Positions 7,435 to 15,904 of a DNA stretch of 46,433 nucleotides are shown here, piece by piece (position 1 is the stretch's first letter; each line of letters starts with the position of its first letter). The stretch spans positions 1-46,433 of the forward strand of contig JAJPXB010000027.1 of the NCBI GenBank assembly GCA_021205695.1, given 5' to 3'. Source of the DNA: Clostridiales bacterium. Lineage in GTDB: Bacteria; Bacillota; Clostridia; Oscillospirales; Oscillospiraceae. Position numbers and translations under genes: made by a program. The notes under the pieces are model-generated. The model did not search any database and had not been told where the DNA came from. It saw only the letters and a list, made by a program, of their open reading frames with translations.

Positions 7435-8900
7435 TCGCCCAGGTCCTCATCCTCGACATAGAAATCATCGTCGGTAATCTCGCTGTCGGAGGTGTCGGTG
7501 GTAATACCGTTACGGTAGTTGTTGAACTCCTCATAGGTGGCGAAGAAGTGCGTTACGTCGTCGTCGCCCAGGATGAAATAATAATAGGTGGTGTTGTTGG
7601 GATAGAGGGCCGCTTCAATGGCCTCCATACCGGGATTGCAGATAGTCCCGGCGGGTAACCCCTCATAAAGATAGGTGTTATAGGGGCTGTCGATAGCCAG
7701 ATCCTCCTCGGTGAGCTGCTCCTTGCGTTCCTCCAGGATGTACTGGATGGTGGAGTCCATCTGGAGCTTTCCCAGCGTCTCGCCGGTAGACTGGAGCCGG
7801 TTGTAGATGACGGATGCAATGTCCTTCTGGTCCTCGCCGTCGGTCTCCTTTTCAATGATGGAAGCGATAATCATGATCTCGTGCTGGGAATAGCCCAGAA
7901 GCTCCGCCCGCTCCTTCATGTCGGAGTCGAACTTCTGGGAGTAGTTATAGAGCATCTTAGAGAGCGCGACTTTTGCATCTCCGTCCTTATAGAACTCGTA
8001 GGTGTCCGGGAACAGATATCCCTCCATCCAGTAGGGGTCGTCCTGCTCCAGGTCAGCCAAGAAGGTATAATTGAACTCATCGTTCAGCGCGGAGTATTCC
8101 AGATCCTCTACGGAGCAGGCACCCTGATCCTCCAAAAGCTGGAATATCTCGGCCACCGTATAGCCCTCGGGGATGGTGACAGTCACCGTCTCCCTGGTAG
8201 TGGAGCTGGTGCTGATGTTGTTGAGCAGAGCGCTGTAGTCCATGTCCGTGGTAAGCTCATAGGTACCGCTGGTGATGCTCTCCGCCTTGTTGGTAAAGGC
8301 AGCGTAGATCTCAAACAGATAGGGATAATCGATCAACCCGGCGTCCTCCAGTTTGGAGGCTACCTCGTCGATGGTGTCTCCCGCCTCGATAGTGACGCTG
8401 GCAGTCAGCTCATCCTTGTTCAGGGCAAGCAGATCGTTGGCCCAGCGCCATCCGAAGGTGGCGGCCAGAAAAGCGATGGAAAGAACACAGACCACATACA
8501 GCACCGCTACCAGGAAGGTGACGCCCAGGCTGCGAACCCTTGCCCGACGGCGGTGCTTTTTGGGATCAGGCGGCTCCTGGCCGGGAATACCCAGCTCCTC
8601 CGGAGGGGGCAACGGCTCATGGTGATGCTCCTGATCCGACGGCTCATAGGGAGGAATGGAATCGGTCAACCCGGTGATCTCCTGCGTGGGAGCGTCAGCA
8701 TCCGGGGCGGAGGCACTCGGCTCGACAGCGTCAGCATTCTGCTCCGGCACAGGGCGGGTGTCCTCTTGGGCAGTCTGCCCACGGGTGGACAATGTGCCCC
8801 CCTCCCGGAGCCTGGAGACCAGCTGCTCCCATTCAATATCGTCAAAGACAGGCTTTTCGGAATTGGATTCCGGAGGAATGTTCCTCTCTTCGTCTGCCAT
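7431..8900 (-). CDS. mltG: Endolytic murein transglycosylase MltG
   Basis: MltG (YceG family) is a membrane-anchored lytic transglycosylase that cuts nascent glycan strands and is thought to release them from the synthesis machinery. The 489-residue protein has a long, acidic, proline-rich cytoplasmic part (1-120), one membrane span (about 124-148), a LysM-like segment (VTIEAGDTIDEVASKL, about 169-184) and the YceG domain with GYLFPDTY and the catalytic glutamate E350 in ASIIEKET. The start at 8900 has AAGGAGG seven bases upstream. An alternative ATG at 9023 overlaps the stop of the preceding cyclo-ligase gene and would add 41 residues; it lacks an SD and is less likely. Confidence 0.94.
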   Translation of the reverse strand: MADEERNIPPESNSEKPVFDDIEWEQLVSRLREGGTLSTRGQTAQEDTRPVPEQNADAVEPSASAPDADAPTQEITGLTDSIPPYEPSDQEHHHEPLPPPEELGIPGQEPPDPKKHRRRARVRSLGVTFLVAVLYVVCVLSIAFLAATFGWRWANDLLALNKDELTASVTIEAGDTIDEVASKLEDAGLIDYPYLFEIYAAFTNKAESITSGTYELTTDMDYSALLNNISTSSTTRETVTVTIPEGYTVAEIFQLLEDQGACSVEDLEYSALNDEFNYTFLADLEQDDPYWMEGYLFPDTYEFYKDGDAKVALSKMLYNYSQKFDSDMKERAELLGYSQHEIMIIASIIEKETDGEDQKDIASVIYNRLQSTGETLGKLQMDSTIQYILEERKEQLTEEDLAIDSPYNTYLYEGLPAGTICNPGMEAIEAALYPNNTTYYYFILGDDDVTHFFATYEEFNNYRNGITTDTSDSEITDDDFYVEDEDLGE

Positions 8901-9019
8901 TGTGAAGCCTCCTTCCGCCCGCGTGAAGACGAGCCAGTCAAACAGGGTAAACCGCTGGGAAGGAATCCTCCTCCCTGCGGTGTGCACCGGGGCTGAAAAG
9001 TCCAGGCACAGGAATTTTT

Positions 9020-9607
9020 TCATTGGACCGGGCTGCTGTGAGAGAAGCTCTGCGCTTCCGTGAGTACCAGATCGACGCAGAGGTCGTGATTCTCGCGGGG
9101 AACCCGGTCCTGGAGAAACTCCTGTCGGCACAGGCCGACGGAAAATCCGGTACATCGGGCCAAAAACCGGTCGTAGAACCCGCCACCCCGTCCCAGCCGG
9201 AATCCCGCACGGTCATAGCACAGCGCAGGAACCAGCACCAGGTCAACAGAATCAGCTCCAAACAGAGGGCAGGCCTCCGACGGCTCCCACATCCCATATG
9301 GGTGGCGGACAGCCCGCTCCCGGCCCTGCCATGCCCGAAGCTCCATCTCCCCTTCCGGAAGGCACCGGGGCAGCAGAACAGTCTTGCCAGCCGCTGTCAA
9401 AGGGGCGAACAGCTGTTGTGTGTCCGGTTCCCTGCCCATGCCCCAGAACAGCAGTAGGACATTGCTGCCCGACACCTGGGGAAGGGCCATCAGACGGCGA
9501 AAGAGCTGTCTGTCGCTCTCCCTGAGCGTCTCCGGGGAGAGCGACCGCTCCAGCGCGTGAATTGTCTCCCGGAGTCTGCGCTTCTCCTCAGTCGTTGTAG
9601 TGGACAC
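9020..9607 (-). CDS. 5-formyltetrahydrofolate cyclo-ligase
   Basis: This enzyme uses ATP to convert 5-formyl-THF to 5,10-methenyl-THF and so returns the storage folate to the one-carbon pool. The 195-residue length is typical. The family signature is present as VPALCYDRAGFRLGRGGGFYD near residue 130, split here as VPALCYDRAGFRLG and RGGGFYDRFL, with the basic N-terminal helix KRRLRETI. Translation starts at a GTG (9607) that lies 20 bases inside the upstream DJ-1 gene; no strong SD precedes it, so coupling is likely. It sits in the same operon as the thymidylate-kinase-like gene, another nucleotide and folate-linked function. Confidence 0.92.
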   Translation of the reverse strand: MSTTTTEEKRRLRETIHALERSLSPETLRESDRQLFRRLMALPQVSGSNVLLLFWGMGREPDTQQLFAPLTAAGKTVLLPRCLPEGEMELRAWQGRERAVRHPYGMWEPSEACPLFGADSVDLVLVPALCYDRAGFRLGRGGGFYDRFLARCTGFSVGLCRQEFLQDRVPRENHDLCVDLVLTEAQSFSHSSPVQ

Positions 9608-10133
9608 CCATCCGTACCTGCTCGGCGGCCTCCTTGCCCCGGAGCACCTCTACCAGCTCCAGGCCAAAATCAAAGGAGGCTCCGGCTGCCTGGCCGGTGA
9701 TAAACCGACCATCCCGCACTACGCGGCGGCCCGTCTTGACCACGGCAGAGCCCATATCCTCCTCCATGCCAGGGTAGACAATGGCATTTCGACGATCCAA
9801 CAGGCCCAGATGAGCCAGAATGGTAGGGGCGGCGCAGATAGCGGAGATCCAAATACCCTGTTCTGCCGCACGCTGGAGCAGCGAAATGGCGGGAATACTG
9901 CCGGAGATGACGTTCACGCCGCCCAGTCCGCCGGGCAGCATTACCATCTCCATGTCCTCGAAGCAAACCTGCTCCAGGGTCATATCTGCCTGGACGGCGA
10001 TCTTTTGACCGGAGACGACAGTCCTACCGTTGATTCCCACCAGGGCGACGTCGATGCCCGCCCGGCGCATCAGATCGGCAGGACACAGAGCCTCCACCGT
10101 CTCAAAGCCATCTCCCAGCAAAATGTAAACCAT
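9588..10133 (-). CDS. DJ-1/PfpI family protein
   Basis: A 181-residue single-domain member of the DJ-1/ThiJ/YajL group. Relatives act on glyoxal adducts or as redox-sensitive chaperones; the exact role is often unproven. The nucleophile elbow is ISAICAAP with C100 as the candidate catalytic cysteine, and the conserved N-terminal acidic residue lies in DGFETVEA (E11/E14). The family-typical VMLPGGLGG stretch is at residues 64-72. The start at 10133 has GGGGAG ten bases upstream. It overlaps the cyclo-ligase gene by 20 bases and lies 64 bases after the kinase gene. Confidence 0.9.
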   Translation of the reverse strand: MVYILLGDGFETVEALCPADLMRRAGIDVALVGINGRTVVSGQKIAVQADMTLEQVCFEDMEMVMLPGGLGGVNVISGSIPAISLLQRAAEQGIWISAICAAPTILAHLGLLDRRNAIVYPGMEEDMGSAVVKTGRRVVRDGRFITGQAAGASFDFGLELVEVLRGKEAAEQVRMGVHYND

Positions 10134-10197
10134 AGCAACAATTCTCCCCTCAGATTTTTATCTTTAATCCGGCTGCCAGCCGGGGGTGAACACCTGT

Positions 10198-10863
10198 CTA
10201 CAATACTGCTCTTACAGCGTCCCAGATATCCGCATGAATATCTTCGATGCTCCGCAGTGCGCCGCCCTCAACGCAGGGAATCCGCCGCCAGCCCAGGATA
10301 TCTGCCGCCCGTCCGGCACAGGCGCGGCAACGGGAGAGATAGTCTCTGTCCTGTTCGTGGATATCGGCGTGAGTGTGAGTGGCTGCCTCCCGGGAGCGGA
10401 GAAGCGAGACAGACAGGCCGGTGGGCATATCCAGGTAGCACACCAGGTCAGGCCTGGGCAGGCCCAGGCGCCGGTACTCATATTCATAGAGCCAGTGGAA
10501 AAATTCATCCTGCTCGTTCTCAGGCAGCTTACTCCCCTGATGGACGGCATTAGAGGTGGTATAGCGATCAGAGATCACCAGTCCCCCCGACTCATACCAC
10601 TCCCCCCAGTCCTGGCGGTAGGATGCATACCGGTCTACGGCATAGAAGGAGGACGCCGCATAGGCATTTACATCCCCTGGATGGGTGCCAAAAGCGCCAG
10701 AGAGATAGAGCCGAATCAGGGCGGAGGACTCCTCCTCATACCGGGGAAACACCAGACTGTGGAAGGAAACGCCCTCCGCCTCCAACTGCCCGGTCAGGAG
10801 ACGGAATTGGGTGGATTTGCCAGACCCATCGGTGCCCTCCAGGACAATCAGTTTACCTGCCAT
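10198..10863 (-). CDS. Thymidylate kinase-like nucleotide kinase
   Basis: A P-loop kinase of the thymidylate kinase family, which phosphorylates dTMP to dTDP. The 221-residue protein has EGTDGSGKST at residues 9-18, the ISDRYTTSNAVHQG motif corresponding to the family DRY region, and a LID-like segment near LLRSREA. The insertion around residues 140-200 and the HEQDRDYLSRC segment differ from classical Tmk and fit a clostridial subgroup, so a general deoxynucleotide kinase is also possible. It is the first gene of the operon running to the U32 gene and has its own promoter and AAAGGAGG ribosome binding site. Confidence 0.83.
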   Translation of the reverse strand: MAGKLIVLEGTDGSGKSTQFRLLTGQLEAEGVSFHSLVFPRYEEESSALIRLYLSGAFGTHPGDVNAYAASSFYAVDRYASYRQDWGEWYESGGLVISDRYTTSNAVHQGSKLPENEQDEFFHWLYEYEYRRLGLPRPDLVCYLDMPTGLSVSLLRSREAATHTHADIHEQDRDYLSRCRACAGRAADILGWRRIPCVEGGALRSIEDIHADIWDAVRAVL

Positions 10864-10883
10864 AGGGTGAGACGCCTCCTTTT

Positions 10884-10899
10884 GCCCCGTGAACGGGGC
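10884..10899 (-). promoter_or_regulatory. Perfect hairpin in the leader, next to the SD
   Basis: A 16-base perfect palindrome (gccccgt, then acggggc) forms a six-base-pair GC stem with a four-base loop in the leader RNA. It ends three or four bases before the AAAGGAGG of the kinase gene and has no T-run, so it is not a terminator. It may stabilise the 5' end of the mRNA or tune ribosome access. Confidence 0.5.
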
Positions 10900-10910
10900 G
10901 ATACATTTAA

Positions 10911-10939
10911 ACTATATCATACACCGTCGAAATTGTCCA
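10911..10939 (-). promoter_or_regulatory. Sigma-A promoter for the kinase-mltG-U32 operon
   Basis: Minus strand TGGACA (10934-10939), 17-base spacer, TATAGT (10911-10916). The stretch from here to the desulfurase stop at 11147 holds no gene that I can see. Confidence 0.75.
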
Positions 10940-11146
10940 CTCATCTTTCAGACGAAAACGGCTATGCTTTTTTGAATATTCAATAATTACTTGCCGGAAC
11001 CCCATTGCCTGTGTGATATTATTCGTGGCAAATAGGGTGGCGTCTGTCTTTCGGTCTTGTCTTTATAGCTCAAACATTCACAGTCCGCTTCCGTTCGCAG
11101 CCTTTTATGCCCTGTATCACATCGTCGCAGGTCCTGCAATCCGCTC

Positions 11147-12277
11147 CTATTTTCCCAGGCAACTGCGAAGTGTGGCCGCCAAAGCGTCCACCTCCCCCGG
11201 TGTGGTAAAAGGAGAGACGCTGGCTCGGAGGGTTCCGGTTTCCAGTGTTCCGGCCGTGCGGTGAGCCAGCGGCGCACAGTGCAGTCCCGCCCGGAGAGCA
11301 ATCCCCCGGTCAGCCAGAGCATTGCCCAGCACCTCGCAGTCCTGCCCCTCCACCAGAAAGGACAGGACGCCGGTTCGCTGACCCGGCGTCTCCGGTCGCA
11401 CGACCCGCACACCCGGGATCAGTGACAGCTCCCCGGCCAGACGATCTGAGAGCTGCCTCTCATGGCGGAGGATGGCGTCGGTTCCCCTGCGGCTGACAAA
11501 CTGCACCCCGGCCAGCAGCCCGGCGATTCCGGGCATATTGTGGGTTCCTGCCTCCAGGCGATCGGGCAGGAAATCCGGCATCTGCTGGTTCAGGGACTCG
11601 CTGCCCGACCCTCCTGTGAGCAACGGAACCGGTGCCTCTCTGTCTCCGCATACCAGCACTCCCGTTCCCTGGGGGCCGCAGAGCCCTTTATGCCCCGGAA
11701 GGCCCACGTAGGCCGCCTCCCACCGCCTGACGGACACCGGAAGCGTTCCGGCAGACTGACTGGCATCCACAATCAGCGGAACCCCTCTCTCCCTGCACAG
11801 GGCAGCAATGTTGTCTACAGGCAGAATATACCCAAAGACGTTGGACACATGGGTGCAGATGACCGCTTTCGTGCGCTCATCTATCTGTCTGGAGAAGGCA
11901 TCCAGGTCGCCCGCCTGACTGAAAAGTTCGCCAACAGCCACTTTGACCGACACCTCTGGGATGCTCGCCAGGGTACGGGTAACGGCGTTGTGCTCATAGC
12001 CTGAGACGACCACCTGATCGCCCGGCCGTACCAGGGTGCGAATGGCAATGTTCAGGGCGTGGGTGGCGTTGGAGGTGAACACCACCTGCTCCGGGCTGTC
12101 TGCGCCCAGAAGCTGGGCCAGAGCATCCCGGCAACGGAACGCGACATCCGCTGCCCGGGCGGAGGCGGGATAGCTGCCTCGCCCCGGGCTGGCACACTGG
12201 CGCAGCGCGGCGGTCATGGCCTGTGCCACCTCCCTGGGCTTTTGCAGGGCTGTGGCGGCACAGTCCAGATAGATCAC
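11147..12277 (-). CDS. Class V aminotransferase, cysteine desulfurase family
   Basis: A PLP enzyme expected to take sulfur (or selenium from selenocysteine) as an enzyme-bound persulfide. The 376-residue protein has the family opening IYLDCAATALQKP, the PLP lysine K197 in GHKGLCGPQG and the active-site cysteine C334 in RAGLHCAPLAH. It resembles the short class V subgroup often annotated TIGR01977 rather than IscS or SufS. The start is a GTG at 12277 overlapping the DUF3343 stop (GTGA), with GGGAGG seven bases upstream. DUF3343 is a proposed sulfur/selenium carrier, so the two genes likely act as donor and carrier. No scaffold protein or selenophosphate synthetase gene is nearby. Confidence 0.88.
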   Translation of the reverse strand: MIYLDCAATALQKPREVAQAMTAALRQCASPGRGSYPASARAADVAFRCRDALAQLLGADSPEQVVFTSNATHALNIAIRTLVRPGDQVVVSGYEHNAVTRTLASIPEVSVKVAVGELFSQAGDLDAFSRQIDERTKAVICTHVSNVFGYILPVDNIAALCRERGVPLIVDASQSAGTLPVSVRRWEAAYVGLPGHKGLCGPQGTGVLVCGDREAPVPLLTGGSGSESLNQQMPDFLPDRLEAGTHNMPGIAGLLAGVQFVSRRGTDAILRHERQLSDRLAGELSLIPGVRVVRPETPGQRTGVLSFLVEGQDCEVLGNALADRGIALRAGLHCAPLAHRTAGTLETGTLRASVSPFTTPGEVDALAATLRSCLGK

Positions 12278-12528
12278 AGCTGCACCTCCCGGTAACTGCC
12301 GTCTGCTTCGGTGATGAATATCTGTTTTGGGGATAGCTCCGCCCGTTTCAGGGCCACCAGGGCCTGGGCCAAGCTGCGCTGAGAGATCTTGACACTGTGA
12401 CTACAGCCGGTGGAGGCGATGGCCTTGGGGGAACGCAAAATTCGCGCGGCAATCCCGGCCCGCTCCAAAACAGCTGCCGTCCGCTGAGCGTAGGTCAGCG
12501 AACGGCAGACGATCAGATAATATATCAT
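12274..12528 (-). CDS. DUF3343 putative sulfur/selenium carrier protein
   Basis: An 84-residue protein of the DUF3343 family, described in Pfam as a putative Se/S carrier-like protein. The single conserved cysteine C42 sits in ASTGCSHSVKI, the usual position for the carrier thiol; C8 is not in a conserved motif. The start at 12528 has AAGGAG about 11 bases upstream. The gene is first in a two-gene operon and overlaps the desulfurase by four bases. The carrier role is inferred from the family and the pairing, not proven. Confidence 0.85.
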   Translation of the reverse strand: MIYYLIVCRSLTYAQRTAAVLERAGIAARILRSPKAIASTGCSHSVKISQRSLAQALVALKRAELSPKQIFITEADGSYREVQL

Positions 12529-12545
12529 GCTGAATTCGCTCCTTT

Positions 12546-12577
12546 TGATACGAGCCTTCGGAAGAAAAGTCGTATCA
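12546..12577 (-). promoter_or_regulatory. Inverted repeat at the start of the DUF3343 transcript
   Basis: Perfect 8-bp arms tgatacga (12546-12553) and tcgtatca (12570-12577) enclose 16 bases, which themselves contain a short CTTCCGAAG dyad. The repeat overlaps the expected transcription start and ends just before the SD, so it may be an operator or a 5'-end RNA hairpin. Confidence 0.5.
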
Positions 12578-12581
12578 CCCC

Positions 12582-12611
12582 ATTGTATGTCGGGATTAGG
12601 AGCGGTGTGAA
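12582..12611 (-). promoter_or_regulatory. Promoter for the DUF3343-desulfurase operon
   Basis: Minus strand TTCACA (12606-12611), 18-base spacer, TACAAT (12582-12587). The predicted start lies at about 12575, inside the inverted repeat. Confidence 0.6.
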
Positions 12612-12630
12612 CGGTAGCACTGAGAGGCAG

Positions 12631-13122
12631 TCAGCATCCGATCCGCTCGAGCAGAGCCACACTGTGAGCAGCCATGCCCTCGCCGGTGCCGGTGAAGCCC
12701 AGATGCTCCTCTGTAGTAGCCTTGATGTTCACCAGATCGGGAGAAAGGCCCAGGCGCAGGGCGATATTCTCCCGCATCTTGGGGATATAGGGGGCAAGCT
12801 TGGGCTGCTGTGCGACGATGGTGGCGTCTACATTCACTGCCCGATAGCCCTTTTCTTCGATCAGAGCGGCAGTACGTTCCAGCAGGATCATGCTGGAGAT
12901 ATCTTTAAGGGAAGGATCCGTGTCCGGAAAGGCGTGGCCAATGTCCCACAGTCCTGCGGCACCCAGCAAAGCGTCCATGATGGCGTGAGTCACCACGTCA
13001 GCATCGGAGTGCCCCAAAAGGCCCAGCTTCCAGGGGATTTCCACACCCCCCAAAATCAGGCGGCGACCCTCCACCAGGCGGTGGACGTCGTAGCCGTGGC
13101 CCACTCTCAGTCCGGACGGCAT
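12631..13122 (-). CDS. ispF: 2-C-methyl-D-erythritol 2,4-cyclodiphosphate synthase
   Basis: IspF closes the cyclodiphosphate ring in the MEP route to isoprenoids. The 163-residue protein has the metal-binding GYDVHRL motif (D12, H14), LLGHSDADV, the HAFPDTD loop and the C-terminal [10 protein letters not shown] signature. Its ATG at 13122 lies 16 bases inside ispD and has GGAGG nine bases upstream. With ispD upstream and ispH across the terminator, this gives three MEP pathway steps within about 3.3 kb. Bases 12529-12630 carry only the promoter of the next operon. Confidence 0.97.
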   Translation of the reverse strand: MPSGLRVGHGYDVHRLVEGRRLILGGVEIPWKLGLLGHSDADVVTHAIMDALLGAAGLWDIGHAFPDTDPSLKDISSMILLERTAALIEEKGYRAVNVDATIVAQQPKLAPYIPKMRENIALRLGLSPDLVNIKATTEEHLGFTGTGEGMAAHSVALLERIGC

Positions 13123-13847
13123 GACAAAATCGCCTCCCCCAAAATCAAATCACCGGGCGTGGTGATTTTGATGTTATTGTAGTCGCCTCTGGTCAGACAG
13201 ACCTTCATTCCCAGCGCCTCCACAGCGGAGCAGTCGTCGGTCAGGGGCAGCTGCTCCTGGAGGGCCTTTTGCATCGCCGCCTTGATGAGATCAGCGTCAA
13301 ACACCTGTGGCGTCTGGACAGCCCGGAGGTTTTCCCTGGGAACGGTGCGCTCCACTGACTCCAGGCCATTGACCTCCTTGATGGTATCCTTCACCGGCAC
13401 TGCCGGAGCCGCCGCCCCGTTGGAAGCCGCCTCTCGGAATACCTCCTCCAGTACCGTCTGGGTGACCAGTGGCCGGGCACCATCGTGGATGCCAATTAGC
13501 TGTGCCTGTGGATTCACGCGGCCCATTCCAATCCAGACTGACTCCGCCCGTGTCTCGCCGCCCCAGACGATGCGACTGACCTTGGTGCAATCCCACGCCC
13601 GAACCAGATCGCTGATGGGGGACATCAAATCCTCCCTTGTAACCACAACGATCTCATTCACCCGGGGACAGGCCTGAAGTGCCAGAAGCGTGTGGACGAT
13701 GACCGGGCGATCCCCCAGTGTGGCCAGGATCTTGTCCGTCCCCTCCATGCGTCTGGCGCTGCCCGCTGCGGGGACGACGACAGAGCAGTACAACTGCTCC
13801 CGTTTTCCTCTCTGCTTCGGCTTGCTCCAGGATAACTGAACTCCCAT
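13107..13847 (-). CDS. ispD: 2-C-methyl-D-erythritol 4-phosphate cytidylyltransferase
   Basis: IspD joins CTP and MEP to give CDP-ME. The 246-residue protein has the nucleotide-binding [11 protein letters not shown] loop, VHTLLALQ, the HDGARPLV motif and [12 protein letters not shown] choose the ATG at 13847, which has AGGAGG eight bases upstream; the frame extends upstream to 13910 through what looks like leader sequence. A weak extended -10 (TGGTACACT, -10 at 13899-13904 on the minus strand) may serve as promoter. Downstream it overlaps ispF by 16 bases. Confidence 0.96.
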   Translation of the reverse strand: MGVQLSWSKPKQRGKREQLYCSVVVPAAGSARRMEGTDKILATLGDRPVIVHTLLALQACPRVNEIVVVTREDLMSPISDLVRAWDCTKVSRIVWGGETRAESVWIGMGRVNPQAQLIGIHDGARPLVTQTVLEEVFREAASNGAAAPAVPVKDTIKEVNGLESVERTVPRENLRAVQTPQVFDADLIKAAMQKALQEQLPLTDDCSAVEALGMKVCLTRGDYNNIKITTPGDLILGEAILSCRPD

Positions 13848-13935
13848 CTGCTGTGCCTCCTCTTTGCCCTTGGCATCGGTTTCATCTGTTCTGCGAAAAG
13901 TGTACCACAAAAAACGCCGGTTGAAAAGGGCGAAA

Positions 13936-13965
13936 AAGCGGCCAGGGCAAGCGCCCTGACCGCTT
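13936..13965 (-). terminator. Rho-independent terminator after the ispH-S1 gene
   Basis: A 13-bp stem (AAGCGGTCAGGGC with GCCCTGGCCGCTT, one mismatched or G-T position) and a four-base loop, followed on the minus strand by a short T-run, 13 bases after the stop codon. Confidence 0.88.
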
Positions 13966-13978
13966 CTGAAAAACGGGA

Positions 13979-15904
13979 TCAGTCCTCGGCGTCCAGCAGG
14001 ACAGCGCGGCGGGACAGAGACACCTTCCGGGTCTCCAGGTTGATGTCGGTGATCTTCACGTCCACCACATCCCCTTCCTGCAGCTCGTCCTCAGGCTTCT
14101 CCACCCGATGGTCGGCGATCTGGGAGATGTGAATCAGGCCATCCACACCGGGCACGACCTCAGCAAAGGCGCCGAAGGTCATCAGCTTAACCACCTTGAC
14201 GGTCGCCACGTCGCCCACGGAGTACTTGTTCAGGAAGGTCTCCCAGGGGTTCTCGTTGGGATCCTTCATGCCCAGAGAAATCTTTTTCTTCTCGGGATCA
14301 TACTTGATGACATATACATCCACGGGGTCGCCCACAGAGACGACCTCAGAGGGGTGCTTGATGCGGCTCCAGGACAGCTCGGAGATGTGAACCATGCCGT
14401 CTACGCCGCCGATATCCACGAATGCGCCATAAGAGGTCAGGCTCTTGACAGTGCCGGAATAGTGCTTGCCAACCTCGATGGACTCCCACACGGCCTTGCT
14501 CTTGGCGGCCCGCTCCTCGCTGGCGACGCTACGGATGGAGCCCACCACACGGCGGCGGCTGCGGTTGACCTCGGTGATGTGCATCCGGACAGTGGTGCCC
14601 ACCAGACCGGTCATCGGCTCATTCCGGCGCAGGCCGGTCTGAGAGGCAGGGATAAAGACGCGGATGCCCTTGTAGTTGGCGACGACGCCGCCCTTGTTCT
14701 CCTCGCGGATGGTGGCCTCGATGACGGTCTTCTCGTCCTTGGCAGCCTCGACCTCTTCCCAGTTCTTGTTGGCGTCCAGGCGCTTCTTAGACAGGCTGAC
14801 AACGCCCTCGCTGTCGTTCACGCGCAGGACCAGGACCTCGATCTGATCGCCGGGCTTGAGGACCTCTTCAGCCTTGACGTTGGGATCATCGGAGAACTCG
14901 GACATGGCGATATAGCCGGCATGCTTGGTGCCGAGATCGACCTGGATATCGGTGGGTGTGATCTGCACAACGGTACCGACGACCTTATCTCCTGTATTTA
15001 AAGTTTTGATCGACTTCTCCAGCATTTCAGCAAAGGACTCCTCGATCTCCATTTTGACTTCGTTAGACATTTTGGTTTTGACCTCCTTTATTATCCACCC
15101 GGGCGTAGATGCTCCCGCAGTGATTCCAACTCGAGATGCTCCCTCCAGTTCGTCCATGGGAAGCTCATCTGCCTCTTCGATCCAATAGACATGGTCGCAT
15201 TGCTGTCTGCACAGCTCGGCCAGGTGGCGGGTATTGGCGCTCTGGTGGTCACCGATCACGATCATTACGTCGCTCTGAGCAGCCAGTTCCTGCGCTTCCG
15301 ACTGCCTCTGGGCGGTAGCAATACATATTGTATCAAATAATTTTGCGTTTGTACACTGTTTTTTTGCAAGATTTTCACAATTTTTCATGGTTGTCCGGGT
15401 GGAGGTGGTCTGAAAAACGAAGGTAAGCGGCATTTCGCCTCTTTTTTCGTCCTCCGCCAGCCATTTTCTGAGGCCGTCTGCATCCGCAAGCACCACCGGA
15501 CTGTGACACCACCCGGCGATAGCCTTTACCTCCGGGTGGGTAGGAAGCCCGATGATGACCGGCTGCCGCCCCTCCTGCTCCGCCTCCTGCACCAGGCGGT
15601 GGATACGGGCCACGCTGGGGCAGGTGGCGTCGATCACCGGGTTTCCCTGTTCGGTCAATTGGTCATAGACGATCTTAGCCTCTCCGTGAGAGCGGATGAG
15701 GACAGGCATCCCCTTCGGTGCGTCCTCCGGGCTGTCAATCTGGCCCATACCCAGGTCCTTCAAATGGCGGATGACATGCTCGTTATGGATGATTTCCCCC
15801 AGCATGACACAGGGCTTTCCCTCCTGCGCAGTCTTTTCCGCCAGGGTCACGGCGCGATTGACACCATAACAAAATCCGGCGGTCTTTGCAACTGTGACGG
15901 TCAT
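13979..15904 (-). CDS. ispH: IspH fused to four S1 RNA-binding domains
   Basis: Residues 1 to about 275 are 4-hydroxy-3-methylbut-2-enyl diphosphate reductase, the iron-sulfur enzyme that makes IPP and DMAPP in the last MEP step. The three cluster cysteines are C12 (GFCYGV), C95 (DATCPSV) and C194 (TICIATA), and the catalytic THPE motif is at 122-125. Residues 298-632 hold four S1 domains; the third and fourth carry clear SYGAFVDIGGVDGMVHISEL-like signatures, split here as YGAFVDIGG and GMVHISEL. This fusion is known in Clostridia and is annotated as bifunctional IspH/ribosomal protein S1. It starts in the plsC stop (ATGA overlap). An internal SD and ATG at the domain junction may also give free S1 protein. 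Confidence 0.96.
   Translation of the reverse strand: MTVTVAKTAGFCYGVNRAVTLAEKTAQEGKPCVMLGEIIHNEHVIRHLKDLGMGQIDSPEDAPKGMPVLIRSHGEAKIVYDQLTEQGNPVIDATCPSVARIHRLVQEAEQEGRQPVIIGLPTHPEVKAIAGWCHSPVVLADADGLRKWLAEDEKRGEMPLTFVFQTTSTRTTMKNCENLAKKQCTNAKLFDTICIATAQRQSEAQELAAQSDVMIVIGDHQSANTRHLAELCRQQCDHVYWIEEADELPMDELEGASRVGITAGASTPGWIIKEVKTKMSNEVKMEIEESFAEMLEKSIKTLNTGDKVVGTVVQITPTDIQVDLGTKHAGYIAMSEFSDDPNVKAEEVLKPGDQIEVLVLRVNDSEGVVSLSKKRLDANKNWEEVEAAKDEKTVIEATIREENKGGVVANYKGIRVFIPASQTGLRRNEPMTGLVGTTVRMHITEVNRSRRRVVGSIRSVASEERAAKSKAVWESIEVGKHYSGTVKSLTSYGAFVDIGGVDGMVHISELSWSRIKHPSEVVSVGDPVDVYVIKYDPEKKKISLGMKDPNENPWETFLNKYSVGDVATVKVVKLMTFGAFAEVVPGVDGLIHISQIADHRVEKPEDELQEGDVVDVKITDINLETRKVSLSRRAVLLDAED
15068..15089 (-). 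promoter_or_regulatory. Internal ribosome binding site and start inside ispH-S1
   Basis: AAAGGAGGT (15081-15089, minus strand) lies about ten bases ahead of an in-frame ATG (15068-15070, residue M279, MSNEVKMEIEE). Use of this start would give a separate 363-residue protein with all four S1 domains and no IspH part. The site is as strong as the best genuine SDs in the window. Confidence 0.6.

Noticed and set aside
6193-7461. 422-codon plus-strand frame opposite the U32 gene
   Set aside because: The U32 family signature is on the minus strand; this frame has no family features.
8901-9155. N-terminal extension of mltG
   Set aside because: It overlaps the cyclo-ligase gene and lacks an SD, while the ATG at 8900 has a very good one.
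10169-10183. CCGGCT/AGCCGG hairpin between the kinase and DJ-1 genes as a terminator
   Set aside because: No T-run follows on the minus strand, and the genes look co-transcribed.
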